NCBI GenBank assembly: GCA_028289405.1
Contig: JANQPP010000124.1
Location: 43,313 to 107,312 of the forward strand
DNA: 64,000 bases
Direction: 5' to 3'
Source of the DNA: Pirellulales bacterium
GTDB lineage: Bacteria; Planctomycetota; Planctomycetia; Pirellulales; JANQPP01
Notes under the pieces: generated by a model
Told to the model about the DNA's origin: nothing
Database searches by the model: none
Seen by the model: only the letters and a program-made list of their open reading frames with translations
Part shown: piece after piece, positions 44,918-54,745 of the stretch
Position numbering within the stretch: position 1 is the first letter of the stretch
Layout of the letters: each line of letters begins with the position of its first letter
Position numbers and translations under genes: made by a program

Positions 44918-46519
44918 ATGCCGAATCCAGATCCCGCTTCGATCACGCAACAGGTCGTGGTTTTGCTTATCGTGGTCTGCGCGGGAGAAGTGCTAGGCCG
45001 CCTGCGCTGGCGCGGGTTTTCATTAGGGACATCCGGAGTCTTTTTCGTGGCTCTCTTGATGGGCCATTTTCAATTCGAAGTACCTCCCGCCGTGGGCATG
45101 CTGGGGCTCGTGGTCTTCGTCTATTGCTTGGGGATCAATGCCGGGCCGGGGTTCTTCGCCGCGTTTACACGGCACGGCAAAACCTTGGCGCTTCTCGGCG
45201 CGGTCATGATCGCCGCGGCGGCCCTGGTCGCGGAGGCATTCGCGTGGGTCATCGGCCTCCCCGCTGATTTGGCCGCGGGGTTGTTCGCGGGTTCCCTCAC
45301 CAGCACTCCCGCGCTGGCGGCTGCGTTGGAGGTGTTGCCACCCGACTCCCAGCTCGCGGTGGGATTCGGCCTGGCCTATCCCATTGGAGCGGTGGGCGTG
45401 GTGCTGTTCGTGCAATTCGTGCCTCGGTGGTTCACCAAACGTTTGCCTGAGTCGGCGGGCGCGGCTCCTCTCCGCAGTCTCGAGAAGCATATTAGCCGTG
45501 TCGTGGTGGAAGTCACCAACCCCAGCGTGGATCAAAAAAGTCTGGACGATTTACCCTTGCTCTCGCGATGCCGATGCTTGGTGTCCCGTGTCTTGCGTGA
45601 GGACCAACTGCACACACTCCCCCCCGGTTTCACTTTGCAGTTGGGGCAGCAAGTGCTGCTCGTGGGCGCGGAATCGGACCTGCCGCTAGCCGTAGATTTA
45701 CTGGGACGCAAAAGTGCCCGTTCCGACTACGTCATGGAAGTCGAACGGCATCGCCGTCGCGTCGTGGCCACTTCACCGCAAGTCGTCGGCCAAGCGCTGA
45801 AGCAGTTGAAGCTGCCCACGAAATTCGGCGTGATTATCTCCCGCGTCACGCGCCACGACGTGGAGTTCATTCCCGGTCCGGAGGACACGCTGCAATTCGG
45901 TGATGCCTTGACCGTCGTGGGCGAACCTCATGAACTGGACGCTTTCGTGGAATATGCTGGCCACCGCGAACGGTCCTTTGATGAAACGGATTTGATTTCG
46001 CTCTGTGTGGGACTGGTTTTGGGAACCATCCTGGGACGTCTCGATTTTGCGCTCGACGGCAGCTCTTTCTCCCTGGGCATGGCTGGCGGACCGCTGGTCG
46101 TCGGACTCCTGTTGGGGCACTTTGGCCGCGTCGGTCCCATTGTGGGCCACTTTCCTCGGGCGGCACGGCTCCTGTTGACCGAAATCGGTCTCGCCGCCTT
46201 CCTGGCGGACGCTGGCATGAAAGCGGGAGAACAGTTGCTTCCCGTATTACAGCAACACGGGCTCGTTTTGGTGCTGGGAGCGGTCTTGATCACCGTCTGT
46301 CCGCTGTTAGTCGGTTTCTTCTTGGCCCGCTTCTTGGGTATGGAATTGCTGCAAACGCTGGGGGGGATGTGTGGCGCGATGACGTCCACTCCCGGCCTCG
46401 GGGCTATCACCTCCTCCGTCGATTCCGAAGTCCCCGTGACCAGCTACGCGGCCGTCTATCCCATGGCGCTGATCTTGGTGAGCATCACCGCGCCTCTCAT
46501 CATCAGCTTGCTCTCCTGA
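44918..46519 (+). CDS. AspT/YidE/YbjL-type transporter with two TrkA-C domains
   Basis: A 533-residue membrane protein of the aspartate:alanine exchanger (AAE) family. Two hydrophobic halves of about five helices each carry the duplicated signature: GLFAGSLTSTPALAAALE in the first half and GGMCGAMTSTPGLGAITSSV in the second. Between them, residues 190-370 hold two RCK_C/TrkA-C domains (LPPGFTLQLGQQVLLVGAES; PGPEDTLQFGDALTVVGEP), which bind regulatory ligands. Homologues exchange amino or dicarboxylic acids; the substrate is unknown here. Start: ATG at 44918, with a weak ribosome binding site. The preceding 218 bases hold nothing notable. Confidence 0.92.
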   Translation: MPNPDPASITQQVVVLLIVVCAGEVLGRLRWRGFSLGTSGVFFVALLMGHFQFEVPPAVGMLGLVVFVYCLGINAGPGFFAAFTRHGKTLALLGAVMIAAAALVAEAFAWVIGLPADLAAGLFAGSLTSTPALAAALEVLPPDSQLAVGFGLAYPIGAVGVVLFVQFVPRWFTKRLPESAGAAPLRSLEKHISRVVVEVTNPSVDQKSLDDLPLLSRCRCLVSRVLREDQLHTLPPGFTLQLGQQVLLVGAESDLPLAVDLLGRKSARSDYVMEVERHRRRVVATSPQVVGQALKQLKLPTKFGVIISRVTRHDVEFIPGPEDTLQFGDALTVVGEPHELDAFVEYAGHRERSFDETDLISLCVGLVLGTILGRLDFALDGSSFSLGMAGGPLVVGLLLGHFGRVGPIVGHFPRAARLLLTEIGLAAFLADAGMKAGEQLLPVLQQHGLVLVLGAVLITVCPLLVGFFLARFLGMELLQTLGGMCGAMTSTPGLGAITSSVDSEVPVTSYAAVYPMALILVSITAPLIISLLS

Positions 46520-46633
46520 CGATTTTCCACGAAAGTCTTTTCTCTTCGACCAATTCGTGGACGCCCACGGCAATAGACAGTCCAATAAGCGTACTGTCTT
46601 GGTTGACGCATGCGGAATAAGGAGGGCAGGTCG

Positions 46634-49522
46634 GTGGCTGCACAATTGCGCAAGACAAGCGGTAAACGCTTGGGGACGTTTCACGATCTCGGCCAAACCA
46701 CTCGGCGTTTGGGGTGTGGTTTCGAACTACTCGAAGACCGCCGGCTGCTCACGGCGAAACCGGTATTTCTCAAAGACGTTGACAATGGGACACACCCGTC
46801 CGATCCGCAAAACCTGGTCGAAGTGGGTGAGTCCGTCTTTTTCACCGTAGGCGGCACGCTCTGGATGACCGATGGCACCAAAGAGGGAACAACGCTCGTG
46901 GCACCAGGGGATCGCGGCGGGCGACCACGGGAAATCCGCGAATTGACCAGTTTTCAAGACATGTTGGCTTTCTTGGCCCGAGACGTCGACGACCAATGGC
47001 AACTCTGGCGGAGCGACGGCACGGCGAAGGGGACGGTCCCTCTCAAACGGATTGAAACGGCTAGCGGTTCCTCCTCTTTGTTGACATCACTCACCGTCTC
47101 GGGCGACTTGCTGTTTTTCGTGGCGAACGAAGCCAGCATCGGCAGGGAACTTTGGAAATCCGATGGCACGAAACAAGGGACGGTGCCGGTCAAGGACATT
47201 TGGACCGGCAGGTTGGGATCAAATCCCAGAGATTTGAAGGATCTGAATGGTGTGCTGTATTTCAACGCCGGCACGGCGGAGCATGCCCGTGAGCTGTGGA
47301 AAAGCGATGGCACGAAAGAGGGTACCGTGCTGGTGAAGGATATACGGCCCGGCGGAGAAGATACCGGCGGCAATCCTCGCAATATGCAGGCCCTGGGAGA
47401 TCTGTTGTTCTTTGAGGCGGATCATCCGGAGTTGGGCACGCAGTTGTGGCGGAGCGACGGCACCGAGGATGGGACTTTTCTCGCCCGTGATATGGACCTC
47501 GATGCTCCAGATGCGAGCCTCGATGTAGTCTCCAATTCGGAGGGAACTTTTGTATTTGACGGCCAGCGGCCCGATGAAGGCTACGTCCGTTGGACGCAGG
47601 ATGAAGCTGGAGTGATCCACTTTGGCGCAGGCCCGACTCCCATACTTGCTTCAATCTTTTTGGGAGACACGTTTTTCTACTTCAAAAATCTTGTAAGTAG
47701 GCCCGGTTGGGAATTGCGTAAGAGCCTGCCGGGCTCACCGGACTCGGAACTGCTCGTTCGAGGGCCCTTCGATAGGGACTTTCGTTTTCGACCGCGCGGC
47801 CTGCAAGTTGTGGAGGATCTCATTTTCTTTTCCGTCGGGGACGATGCCACCGGTCTTGAACTGTGGCGGAGCGACGGCACCGAGGATGGCACTTTCATGG
47901 TGCGAGATATCTGGCCGGGCATGGGAAGTTCAATCAGCGATTCTCGAGCGAAGCCTCCCGAGGTGTTGGCCAGAAAAGAAACGCTGCTGTTCGTGGCGGA
48001 CGACGGGCGGCATGGCGCGGAACTGTGGACCAGTGACGGAACCGAAGCGGGCACGCAACTCGTCAAGGACATTAACCAACGGCCCTGGCGGTCCGCTGCT
48101 CCACGGGGCGGGAAAGTCTTGGGTGACGCATTACTCTTCGCGAGCAGTGATGGCCGACATGGATCTGAAATTTGGCGAACGGATGGCGAGGTTACCCGGC
48201 GTGTTACGGACATTTATCCAGGCGAGGAGGGATCCGATCCCCGCGATTTCGTGATCCATCAAGATCAATTATTCTTTACCGCAATCGACCCCAAACATGG
48301 CCGGGGTCTGTGGAAGACCGACGGCACGACGGTGGGTACAAAACTGGTCGTCGCCGGACCGGATCGTAACAACCCGCTGGAACCCCAAGATGTGGTGCTT
48401 CTTCAAGATACATTTTATTTCTTCGCCCGCGAAAGAGCGAGCGGACTCGAACTGTGGAGAAGTGACGGTACGGACAAAGGCACGGTCCTTGTGAAGGACA
48501 TATTTCCCGGCAGGAACGGCTCCAGGCCACAGGGTTTGTTCGTCGCTGGTGGACAATTATTCTTCACAGCAGAAACGGAAGAACATGGTCGCGAATTGTG
48601 GCGCAGCGATGGCACTGCCGAGGGCACGGTACTGGTGAAAGACATCGGACCCGGTGACGCAAGTAATCACGGTGTCCAAGATCCAGAATTCGCGGAACTC
48701 GATTCCGTGGTCTATTTCCGCGCGGACGATGGAGTGCATGGCCGGGAACTCTGGCGGACCGACGGTACCGCCGACGGGACTTTTTTGGTCAAGGACATTC
48801 ACCTCGGGAGCGAAAATTCTCGCGTAAGTTCTTTGAAAAGTCTCGGTGGTCTGTTGTACTTCTTGGCGGACGACGGAGTCGCTGGATATGAACTGTGGCG
48901 GAGCGACGGCACGGCCGACGGAACTTTTCGATTGACCGACACTTTTTCCGCGCTCGAGAATTTTCCACCGTCAAGTTTAACGATGTTTCAGGGAGAGGTT
49001 CACTTCAGTTCGTCCCAAGGCACGCATGGCCGACAGATTTGGAAAACCGACGGCACAAGAGAGGGCACTGTCCGCGTGACCGACTTTGGCGGCGAGAATC
49101 AAGGCACTACTCCCTGGATCCTGTTCGCCACCGAAGAGACGATGTACCTGTCGGCTTTTGACGCAGTGCATGGACGCGAACTCTGGCAGAGTGACGGTAC
49201 GGCGGAGGGGACCACGCTGGTGGCCGACCTGCTCCCCGGACTGGAAGATTCCAAACCTCAATACATGATGCGGCTCGGCGATCTGCTGCTGTTCAACGCC
49301 GAGCACGTCCCGGGCGACGGCGAGTTGTGGGCACTTGCGTTGGAAGAATCACCAACTCCTGGCGATGTGAACGGGGATGGCGTGGTGGACCTCGATGATT
49401 TCACGCGGCTCAAGGATCACTTCGGCGCGGTGCGTGCCAATCGCGACATGGGCGACCTCAACGGCGACGGCGCCGTCGATCTTGCCGACTTCGCGATTAT
49501 GAAAAGCAACTTCTCTGGCTAG
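46634..49522 (+). CDS. ELWxxDGT-repeat surface protein with dockerin-like C-terminus
   Basis: A 962-residue protein. Near the N-terminus ELLEDRRLLTA is a form of the LEPxxLL-type motif of exported planctomycete proteins. The body holds about 15 repeats of the ELWxxDGTxxGT type (ELWKSDGTKEGTVLVKDI, ELWRSDGTAEGTVLVKDIGP), each about 55 residues and probably forming beta-propellers. The C-terminus has dockerin-like pairs GDVNGDGVVDLDDFTRLKD and GDLNGDGAVDLADFAIMKS. It is presumably surface-bound. Start: GTG 46634, 7 bases after AAGGAGGG (46619-46626), preferred to an upstream ATG at 46610 without a ribosome site. Confidence 0.9.
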   Translation: MAAQLRKTSGKRLGTFHDLGQTTRRLGCGFELLEDRRLLTAKPVFLKDVDNGTHPSDPQNLVEVGESVFFTVGGTLWMTDGTKEGTTLVAPGDRGGRPREIRELTSFQDMLAFLARDVDDQWQLWRSDGTAKGTVPLKRIETASGSSSLLTSLTVSGDLLFFVANEASIGRELWKSDGTKQGTVPVKDIWTGRLGSNPRDLKDLNGVLYFNAGTAEHARELWKSDGTKEGTVLVKDIRPGGEDTGGNPRNMQALGDLLFFEADHPELGTQLWRSDGTEDGTFLARDMDLDAPDASLDVVSNSEGTFVFDGQRPDEGYVRWTQDEAGVIHFGAGPTPILASIFLGDTFFYFKNLVSRPGWELRKSLPGSPDSELLVRGPFDRDFRFRPRGLQVVEDLIFFSVGDDATGLELWRSDGTEDGTFMVRDIWPGMGSSISDSRAKPPEVLARKETLLFVADDGRHGAELWTSDGTEAGTQLVKDINQRPWRSAAPRGGKVLGDALLFASSDGRHGSEIWRTDGEVTRRVTDIYPGEEGSDPRDFVIHQDQLFFTAIDPKHGRGLWKTDGTTVGTKLVVAGPDRNNPLEPQDVVLLQDTFYFFARERASGLELWRSDGTDKGTVLVKDIFPGRNGSRPQGLFVAGGQLFFTAETEEHGRELWRSDGTAEGTVLVKDIGPGDASNHGVQDPEFAELDSVVYFRADDGVHGRELWRTDGTADGTFLVKDIHLGSENSRVSSLKSLGGLLYFLADDGVAGYELWRSDGTADGTFRLTDTFSALENFPPSSLTMFQGEVHFSSSQGTHGRQIWKTDGTREGTVRVTDFGGENQGTTPWILFATEETMYLSAFDAVHGRELWQSDGTAEGTTLVADLLPGLEDSKPQYMMRLGDLLLFNAEHVPGDGELWALALEESPTPGDVNGDGVVDLDDFTRLKDHFGAVRANRDMGDLNGDGAVDLADFAIMKSNFSG

Positions 49523-49777
49523 CGCGGGTCGTACGGACGTGTAGCGTCTCCTTTCATGCTAGCGGCATGATGGCGATTGAGACTCGGCATCAAAAAAATC
49601 CACTGAGGCGGCTGGGATCCACGAAACTGGCAAATTATCTCGCCTGGCGTGCCGGTAACCGCTATATTGACGGACTGAATTCGCGTGCTGTGTGAGGCCC
49701 GCCGCGCACGTGAAGGCTTGGCGCTACCTGCCGGCCAAGCAAACGACTGAACCTGCCCGAACAGAAGGAGATTCCAA

Positions 49778-50785
49778 ATGTCGCGGCGTCGCGGTTTTAC
49801 ATTGGTTGAATTGTTGGTGGTGATCGCGATTATCGGCATCCTGGTGGCGCTCTTGCTGCCGGCGGTGCAGTCGGCGCGGGAAGCCGCCCGACGGATGCAG
49901 TGCCAGAACAATCTCAAACAGCTTGGTCTCGCCCTGCACAGTTATCACGACCAGTTCAAATCGTTCCCTCCCTGCGCGCACTGGAACGACATAGGGCGCG
50001 TCCGCGTCGTCAACAACCAAGAGCTGAGCGAGAATTGGGTCATCATGATCCTGCCCTTTCTGGAGCAGCAGGCCCTCTACGACTCCTTCGATCTGGAGCG
50101 CTTCATTACCGATCCGGTCAACGCTCCGGCCAGGGGCACGGAACTGGCGGTGATGCTCTGTCCCTCGGACGAAAACAACCGCCTGAAGATGAACGGTTCC
50201 CGCTACAACTACGGCGACGGTTGGGCACGCGGCAACTACGCCGCGAATGGTTCGCTGCGGAAATCGGGGCTGGTCGACGAATTTCCGGATGAAGAAACCG
50301 CCGGCGTGATGATGAACAACCGGTCGTTCTCGATTGGGGAAATTCAGGACGGAACGTCCAATACGATCCTCGCGGCGGAGATCCGAGCCGGCGTGGTCGA
50401 TTTCGATTGCCGGGGGACCTGGGCCATGTCCGGCGGATGTCCGAGTAGCCTCTGGGCACACGGGTGGAACGGGGACGCCAACGGTCCCAACTCACCGTTT
50501 GTTGCGGCCGACGATCTCAACGGCTGTAGCGATGTGCACCAGGAAGTCGGCGGTCCAGTTGAATTGGCCCGCCTGGGGATGGGCTGTGCACAAGGAACGC
50601 GGGCCAATTACCAGCAGGCGGCCCGTAGCCTCCATCCCGGTGGTGTATTCACGGTCTTCACGGATGGCAGTCTCCGTTGGATCAGCGATTTTGTCGAACT
50701 TTCGCCTGGCCGAGGTTACATGGCCGTTTGGGATCGACTGAACGTTTCTGTTGACGGTCTCAGAATTGATCCCAACAAGTTTTAA
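49778..50785 (+). CDS. DUF1559 domain-containing prepilin-like protein
   Basis: A 335-residue protein. It starts with a type IV prepilin-type leader, [20 protein letters not shown] (cleavage expected after Gly7), followed by the DUF1559 hallmark [20 protein letters not shown]. The C-terminal portion holds [20 protein letters not shown], the H-x9-DGS region typical of planctomycete pseudopilins. Planctomycetes carry many copies, thought to form pseudopilus-like or secretion structures. Start: ATG 49778 with AAGGAG. The expected processing enzyme, a prepilin peptidase, is encoded 2.7 kb away but is catalytically altered. Confidence 0.95.
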   Translation: MSRRRGFTLVELLVVIAIIGILVALLLPAVQSAREAARRMQCQNNLKQLGLALHSYHDQFKSFPPCAHWNDIGRVRVVNNQELSENWVIMILPFLEQQALYDSFDLERFITDPVNAPARGTELAVMLCPSDENNRLKMNGSRYNYGDGWARGNYAANGSLRKSGLVDEFPDEETAGVMMNNRSFSIGEIQDGTSNTILAAEIRAGVVDFDCRGTWAMSGGCPSSLWAHGWNGDANGPNSPFVAADDLNGCSDVHQEVGGPVELARLGMGCAQGTRANYQQAARSLHPGGVFTVFTDGSLRWISDFVELSPGRGYMAVWDRLNVSVDGLRIDPNKF

Positions 50786-50815
50786 ATCACCGTAGAAATG
50801 CCGCGTCCTCCCGCA

Positions 50816-52486
50816 TCAACCGGTCGATTCGACCGGGTTGCCGGGGGCGTTGGGATCCTCGGGATTGTCGAGGAAGCCGACGAGGCTGCGGCAGCGGTAA
50901 GGCTGCTGCAGCTTGCGGACCGCCTTGGCTTCGATCTGCCGGACCCGTTCGCGCGTGACGGAGAAGATTTTGCCGACCTCCTCTAGCGTGTAGGCATAGC
51001 CATCGGCCAGGCCGTAACGGAGGCGGAGGATTTCCCGCTCGCGGTGGTTGAGGGATTCCATGACGTCGGCGATTCGCCGCTTGAGCGAGTCGTGGTTGAA
51101 GCCGTAGAGCGGGTCGTCGTCGCGGTAGTCTTCCAGGAATTCGCCGAAGAAGCTGTCGTCGTGATCTCCCACCGGCTGGTCCAAGGAGAGGGGATGCCGC
51201 GTCATCTTGAGGATGCAGCGTGTATCTTCCAGGCTCAGCCCGGCCGCTTTCGCGGTCTCTTCCAGCGAAGGCTCGTAGCCATGCTCTTGCACGAATTCCC
51301 GCGTGGCCGCGCGGACCTTGCTCATGGTCTCGATCATGTGGACCGGCACGCGGATCGTGCGGCTCTGGTCGGCAATGGCCCGGGTAATTGCCTGGCGGAT
51401 CCACCAGGTCGCGTACGTGGAGAATTTGTAGCCCCGCTGGTATTCGAATTTGTCCACGGCGCGGATCAAGCCTGTGTTTCCTTCCTGGATCAGGTCCAGG
51501 AAGCTGAGCCCGCGATTGCGGTAGCGCTTGGCAATGGAGACGACGAGCCGCAGGTTTCCCGCGGAGAGGATCCGCTTGGCCGATTCGTAGTCCCGCAGAT
51601 GTTTGATCGTGCGGATCTGGCGGCGGCTCAACGTGGCCGGGCTTTCCAGCGTGATCCGCATGAGATAGCGGAGTTCGGCCAGCAATTCGGCGACGTTGGC
51701 ATCGCCTTCGTCCTCTTCCTTGGCCGCGCGGATTTGCCGTTGTAGCAGGTCCATGCGGGCGGCGATTTCGCGGAGGTTTTCCAGCAAAGGTTGTAGCCGC
51801 TGTGTGCGTAGATCGAGTTCCTCGATTAGCTTGACCGCTTTGTAGCGCCGTCGGACGAGCTTTCGCCAGGCGGCACGACGTTGTTCCAGAGGATGCCGCC
51901 GGCTGATCGCGAAGGCGAAGTCCTGACGGTTCCGCCGCAGCAGTTCGGATAGCGTTTTGAGGTTGGGATCGATCCGTTTGAGAATGCGTTCTTTTTCTGC
52001 CGTGTTGGTCACGGAGACTTCAATCGTCCGGTCGAGGCGCAATTCGCCGTCGCGGACCTTTTCCAAAAGCCGCACGGCGCCTTGTAGTACCAGATCGCTG
52101 GCCAGCATGCTGTGCCGAAAGCGGAGCCGGGTCAGCTCGATTTTCTTGGCCGATTCGATCTCCTCGTCCCGTGTCAGCAATGGAATCTCGCCCATTTGCA
52201 TGAGATACATGCGGACAGGATCGTCGATGCAGGATTCGGAACCGGTTTCTTCCACGTCAGGGTCAAAGGCATCGACCTCGGCCTCGTCCTCGAACTCGGA
52301 CAGCTCATCCTCTTCTTGGCTTTCCACGGCGACTCCTTCCTCGTCGTACAAGTCGAAGTCTTCGAAATCGAGTTCCGAATTTCGACGAGAGGATGTCGAG
52401 CGTGAGATCTTCTTTCGACCGCCGTTCTGGATGCGAGATTTTGGCAACGTAGCGTTCCTTGAGTTTGCGAGCCTGCGAGATGCCAT
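50816..52486 (-). CDS. rpoD: RNA polymerase primary sigma factor
   Basis: A 556-residue sigma-70 protein if ATG 52486 is used. Region 1.2 is [20 protein letters not shown]. Region 2 includes [40 protein letters not shown] and [18 protein letters not shown]. Region 3 has [14 protein letters not shown]. Region 4 has [20 protein letters not shown] (helix-turn-helix contacting the -35). It directs transcription of housekeeping genes. The first 40 residues are Ser/Arg/Asn-rich and look like out-of-frame translation, while another frame there looks more coding. The real N-terminus is uncertain: a TTG start, a frameshift or a sequence error are all possible. The ATG has no clear ribosome binding site. 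Confidence 0.93.
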   Translation of the reverse strand: MASRRLANSRNATLPKSRIQNGGRKKISRSTSSRRNSELDFEDFDLYDEEGVAVESQEEDELSEFEDEAEVDAFDPDVEETGSESCIDDPVRMYLMQMGEIPLLTRDEEIESAKKIELTRLRFRHSMLASDLVLQGAVRLLEKVRDGELRLDRTIEVSVTNTAEKERILKRIDPNLKTLSELLRRNRQDFAFAISRRHPLEQRRAAWRKLVRRRYKAVKLIEELDLRTQRLQPLLENLREIAARMDLLQRQIRAAKEEDEGDANVAELLAELRYLMRITLESPATLSRRQIRTIKHLRDYESAKRILSAGNLRLVVSIAKRYRNRGLSFLDLIQEGNTGLIRAVDKFEYQRGYKFSTYATWWIRQAITRAIADQSRTIRVPVHMIETMSKVRAATREFVQEHGYEPSLEETAKAAGLSLEDTRCILKMTRHPLSLDQPVGDHDDSFFGEFLEDYRDDDPLYGFNHDSLKRRIADVMESLNHREREILRLRYGLADGYAYTLEEVGKIFSVTRERVRQIEAKAVRKLQQPYRCRSLVGFLDNPEDPNAPGNPVESTG

Positions 52487-52723
52487 CGTTGGACGCGTCG
52501 GTGTCCTTTTTGATCGAGTGAATTGCAGATCGAATGCCGAGACGCGTCGCCTCCAAGACCCTTTGGACGTAAACTCCTTATGTTTAGTTGTTTGCGTGAA
52601 TCGATGCCCCGCCAACGCAGTTTTGGCTAGGCCATCGGATGTTCATTTTTTTGATCGCGATCAATTTGGATGAAGCCTTTGTACACCGTTTTGAACAATG
52701 CCTCCGGGACTACTGGTAAAGGC

Positions 52724-52761
52724 AAAAAGGGCGGAGCCCGGTCGTGAAACCGGACCCCGCC
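52724..52761 (-). terminator. Minus-strand intrinsic terminator-like hairpin without an obvious gene
   Basis: GGCGG and CCGGT (52730-52734, 52738-52742) pair with ACCGG and CCGCC (52749-52753, 52757-52761) around a 6-base loop. On the minus strand five T residues follow (A-run 52724-52728). No minus-strand gene that I can support lies to the right, so it may end a small RNA or be fortuitous. Confidence 0.45.
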
Positions 52762-52920
52762 TGCTTCCCGGAGAGATGCGATCACGAGGCAAGCTGCTTC
52801 GTCAACGATGGCAAGGGACCACATCTGTTCCGGGGATGCCCCACCGCCTCCTACTCCCCTGGCCATAGGCACAGGAAAAAACACTCCAAGAAGGGAAACC
52901 AAAATGGTTCAAAGAAAAGT

Positions 52921-53071
52921 GGGCAGTTCCCGCCGGTCCGCCTAGTGCAGCGCCGTGGACGCGGTGCTGGTTCGCTCGGTCAGGAGGAGAAACACGCAAA
53001 TGAATAGAGAGCGTTCCGAACTGTCGTGTGCCACCGCGCACACCCGTGGCCTAAACGGGAACTGCCTTTTT
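52921..53071 (+). ncRNA. Candidate structured RNA of unknown class
   Basis: A 150-base stretch in a gene-free region is closed by a perfect 11-bp stem: GGCAGTTCCCG (52922-52932) with CGGGAACTGCC (53056-53066), followed by TTTTT (53067-53071). Inside, CGCGGTG (52960-52966) pairs with CACCGCG (53032-53038), and CGCTC (52973-52977) with GAGCG (53009-53013), so the pairings nest along one rod. The size and shape recall 6S RNA or other small regulatory RNAs. GGTCAGG at 52978-52984 resembles the SRP RNA core, but the matching AGCAG side is absent. The strand is uncertain; plus is favoured by the T-run. The remaining bases from 52487 to 53443 hold no supportable gene. Confidence 0.4.
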
Positions 53072-53443
53072 CCTGTCCGCCCGCCCCTCGAAAGATTTCA
53101 CGGGCATCACGGGATCCTCTTCACTGGTATCATGTGTTTAGCAAGAGGCGTGCCATTCACGGCCGTAAAAAGTGAAGGGCCGGTGTAAGTGATGCATGGC
53201 GAACGAAATGCGTCCGTTTTCCCGTCCTGCATGAACGTCTACAATGTCTGGAACAGGTCGTTACTCCGTCTCGGTAAGAGACGTCAGTCTCGTCTTGGGA
53301 CGACCCTCGCAGCCGGTGATATGAAAGTGCATGCGGCGCGGCGGTTTCCATGTTGAATAATTGCACGGATGAAATTTTTTCCGCCACGAGGCACATGGGC
53401 AATTTCGCTTGAGTTTTCCGATTACTTGATTCGCGATCTGTTC

Positions 53444-54706
53444 ATGACCACTGGCAAATTTTTCTGTGTCTTGCTGCTGCTGGGACAAGGGGTTTCCGCC
53501 GGCACGGACGAGGCTCTCGTTGCACAACTTGCGCTGGTCCCGCCGAATCCAGTTGCCGAGGACCCGGCAAAGTCGATGGTCAGCGAAAAACAATCGCGCG
53601 ACCTTCTAGAAATCGTCAGGTCAATGGAGCAGCGGGAACGCTGGTTCTTTCAGGTCTTTGCCTTGGCGACCTATTTCTACGTGTTCTTCATGGGGGCCAC
53701 GATCGGCAGTTTTCTGAACGTGGTCATCTACCGGGCACCGCGCGGAGAAGATTTAATCGTGCGGGGATCCCACTGTCCCTGTTGCGGGCATCGCATTCGG
53801 CCCCGCGACAACATACCTATCCTGGGCTGGTTAATACTGCGCGGTCGCTGCCGGGATTGCCAATCGGAAATACCTCCCCGATATCTGTTCGTGGAACTGC
53901 TCACGGGACTCGTTTTTTTGGGCCTGTTCTTTTTGGAAGTGGTTTCGACGGGAGTCAATCTGCCCGGCATGCAAGAAACGCGTTTGGGGGGCGTGGCCTT
54001 CACTGTTTGGGAGTGGGATTGGAAACTCCTGGGCATCTGGGCCTACCACTGCGCGTGGGCCTGTCTGCTCATTTGTTTCGCGCTCATTCAATATGATGGC
54101 CAGCGAATACCGCCGGTGGTGGCGGGAACCGCAGCCTTCGTGGGATGGTTGCCTGCATTGCTCGCCCCAGATTTACGGCCTTTGGCGCTGTGGGAACCCA
54201 AGCCAGACTGGCTGCACGGGATTTCGCGGGGATTCGCGGATGGTCTGCTGGGCGGAATCGTGGGAGGGATATTCGGAGCCATTTGGGATGTTTCCAAAAG
54301 GACGCGCGACGCGATACGGCGGTGGAGATACACGGCCTTGTTTTCCTTGACCGGCATATTTCTCGGTTGGCAGGCTGCCGTGTCCGTTTCCCTGCTGCTG
54401 GTTCCATTCATCGTGGTCATTCGGTTACTCGCTCCGGTAAGGCCCGGTGTGCAAGACGCAATCATGCCGATGGCCTCGGCGGTACATATCGCGGCTTGGT
54501 CCTGGCTGTTGCGGATTCCAGTTTGGCCAGGCCGCGAAACGAGTTTTTTAGCCACGACGGGGGGCATAACGCTGGCAGCGGTTTTGGCGGCGGTTGGAAG
54601 CCGGCTACACGCCCGTATCGATGATTCATCTCCTACTCCAGAAAAGGAACTGTCCGCAGGGGACACGTCCGCAATCTCGTCTCCGGTGGCCCCGGAAAAT
54701 TTCTAA
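53444..54706 (+). CDS. Prepilin peptidase-like protein lacking the second catalytic Asp
   Basis: A 420-residue membrane protein of the A24 family. A signal-like N-terminus ([20 protein letters not shown]) and a linker precede the A24 N-terminal domain: [18 protein letters not shown], then a CPCC (111-114) and RCRDC (136-139) zinc-type pair, then [12 protein letters not shown]. In the A24 core the first catalytic Asp persists ([12 protein letters not shown]). The GxGD motif that should supply the second, before FLGWQ, reads [10 protein letters not shown]. The protein may therefore be inactive as a peptidase. ATG 53369 is an alternative start adding 25 residues; neither has a good ribosome binding site. 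nadE follows 39 bases later. Confidence 0.82.
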   Translation: MTTGKFFCVLLLLGQGVSAGTDEALVAQLALVPPNPVAEDPAKSMVSEKQSRDLLEIVRSMEQRERWFFQVFALATYFYVFFMGATIGSFLNVVIYRAPRGEDLIVRGSHCPCCGHRIRPRDNIPILGWLILRGRCRDCQSEIPPRYLFVELLTGLVFLGLFFLEVVSTGVNLPGMQETRLGGVAFTVWEWDWKLLGIWAYHCAWACLLICFALIQYDGQRIPPVVAGTAAFVGWLPALLAPDLRPLALWEPKPDWLHGISRGFADGLLGGIVGGIFGAIWDVSKRTRDAIRRWRYTALFSLTGIFLGWQAAVSVSLLLVPFIVVIRLLAPVRPGVQDAIMPMASAVHIAAWSWLLRIPVWPGRETSFLATTGGITLAAVLAAVGSRLHARIDDSSPTPEKELSAGDTSAISSPVAPENF

Positions 54707-54745
54707 TTGGCCCAGGTATTCCGCTGAGAAACATTCCTCACTTCC

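Noticed and set aside
52978..53000. GGTCAGG resembles the SRP RNA (4.5S) core.
   Set aside because: The bases that follow cannot form the closing stem and GNRA-type tetraloop, and the AGCAG side of the symmetric loop is missing.
52802..53041. A 79-codon minus-strand frame over the structured-RNA candidate.
   Set aside because: Composition is not coding, there is no ribosome site, and the same bases form long-range helices.
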